In this document: in pieces, positions 63,228 to 64,000 of the stretch
How positions within the stretch are numbered: position 1 is the first letter of the stretch
How the letters are laid out: each line of letters begins with the position of its first letter
The notes under the pieces: generated by a model
Seen by the model: only the letters and a program-made list of their open reading frames with translations
Databases searched by the model: none
What the model was told of the DNA's origin: nothing
Translations under genes and position numbers: made by a program
Assembly: GCF_900101395.1 (NCBI RefSeq)
Contig: NZ_FMZO01000018.1
Location: forward strand, 43,333-107,332
Length of the DNA: 64,000 nucleotides
From: Niabella drilacis
Lineage (GTDB): Bacteria > Bacteroidota > Bacteroidia > Chitinophagales > Chitinophagaceae
Reading direction: 5' to 3'

Positions 63228-64000
63228 GTCTTGTAGCGGGATAGCTCCTGTATGGTACCCATACACACAAAAAAAGAATGGCAGCCGGAGCAAAGCGGAG
63301 TCCCGATAGCACAGCGTATCGGGATACCTACACACTTATACGCACAAAAAAAGCCTCACATCTCTGTGAGGCTCTTCAATAAGAATGGCAGCCGGAGCAA
63401 AGCGGAGTCCCGATAGCGCAGCATATCGGGATACCTACACGCTTATACGCACAAAAAAAGCCTCACATCTCTGTGAGGCTCTTCAATAAGAATGGCAGCC
63501 GGAGCAAAGCGGAGTCCCGATAGCGCAGCATATCGGGATACCTACACGCTTATACGCACAAAAAAAGCCTCACATCTCTGTGAGGCTCTTCAATAAGAAT
63601 GGCAGCCGGAGCAAAGCGGAGTCCCGATAGCGCAGCATATCGGGATACCTACACGCTTATACGCACAAAAAAAGCCTCACATCTCTGTGAGGCTCTTCAA
63701 TAAGAATGGCAGCCGAAGCAAAGCGGAGTCCCGATAGCACAGCGTATCGGGATACCTACACACTTATACGCACAAAAAAAGCCCCACATCTCTGTGAGGC
63801 GCTCAATAAGAATGGCAGCCGGAGCGAAGCGGAGTCCCGATAGCGCAGCGTATCGGGATACCTATACACATATACACACAAAAAAGCCTCACATCACTGT
63901 GAGGCTCTTCAATAAGAATGGCAGCCGGAGCGAAGCGGAGTCCCGATAGCGCAGCGTATCGGGATACCTATACACATATACACACAAAAAAGCCTCACAT
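63228..64000. repeat. Tandem array of 106-107 bp units with internal terminators
   Basis: Units begin at 63276, 63383, 63490, 63597, 63704, 63810 and 63916, and the array runs past the window edge. Each unit holds a TCCCGATA/TATCGGGA hairpin with an 8-nt loop and a terminator hairpin. Units differ by a few bases, mostly in the loops. A degenerate half unit without the terminator lies at 63228-63275. Confidence 0.92.
63344..63373 (-). terminator. Intrinsic terminator of the first tandem unit (repeated in each unit)
   Basis: On the minus strand, AGCCTCACA and TGTGAGGCT form a 9-bp stem with a 4-nt loop (hairpin 63352-63373), followed by seven T. This is a textbook intrinsic terminator facing left. 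It recurs every 106-107 bp to the window end; one copy (near 63780-63800) has a stem mismatch. Confidence 0.75.

Noticed and set aside
63228..64000. CRISPR array
   Set aside because: Units are 106-107 bp and nearly identical throughout, with no alternating unique spacers and no cas genes nearby.

Overview
The window looks like chromosomal DNA of a member of the Bacteroidota, most likely family Chitinophagaceae (a Niabella-like soil or water organism). This is inferred from two SusC/SusD pairs, a hybrid two-component sensor with an AraC output domain, a fused CcoNO cbb3 oxidase, TAnnTTTG-type -7 promoter boxes, weak ribosome binding sites and scattered intergenic repeats. No rRNA, tRNA, CRISPR array or phage is visible.

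Region 1-13 kb is mostly housekeeping: a cut Nudix hydrolase, a DinB/YfiT-type protein and an FKBP isomerase; an AAA ATPase of the DUF234 type behind two copies of an inverted-repeat element; an ABC ATPase; aspartate kinase; a YafK-like L,D-transpeptidase with a TonB-like tail; threonine aldolase and phosphoglucose isomerase; a bifunctional nuclease and IspE; ornithine aminotransferase and a VIT-type transporter.

Region 13-22.5 kb has an ECF sigma factor overlapping an unusual membrane protein that joins an anti-sigma-like N-terminus, a SusC-like plug segment and a TonB-like C-terminus. Next come a REP-associated (Y1) transposase in mirrored hairpins, a DUF1080 protein, a sulfatase, a small mechanosensitive channel, a SirB1-like protein and a small exported protein.

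Region 22.7-31.4 kb is one leftward operon for a cbb3 cytochrome oxidase and its assembly: ccoI-ccoS-ccoNO-ccoQ-ccoP-ccoG-ccoH-safE. Two small genes (ccoQ, ccoS) are read directly from the DNA. A BlaI/BlaR1-type pair, a GroES-like protein and a cupin follow.

Region 35-50.4 kb is a polysaccharide utilisation locus: GH2 glycosidase, SusD, SusC and a hybrid sensor, with a DUF5009 acyltransferase-like membrane protein and a GH51 arabinofuranosidase close by. A 161-bp MITE has inserted exactly at the stop codon of the DUF5009 gene. An AT-rich islet (about 50.4-53.2 kb) with an amidase and a thioredoxin-like protein separates this locus from the next.

Region 53.3-63.2 kb is a nucleoside/ribose scavenging locus: ribokinase, GRP-type sugar transporter, SusC, SusD and nucleoside hydrolase, with a divergent helical-repeat protein of unknown function. 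The window ends in at least seven tandem copies of a 106-107 bp unit, each carrying a strong intrinsic terminator that points left. This array is the most unusual structure seen.
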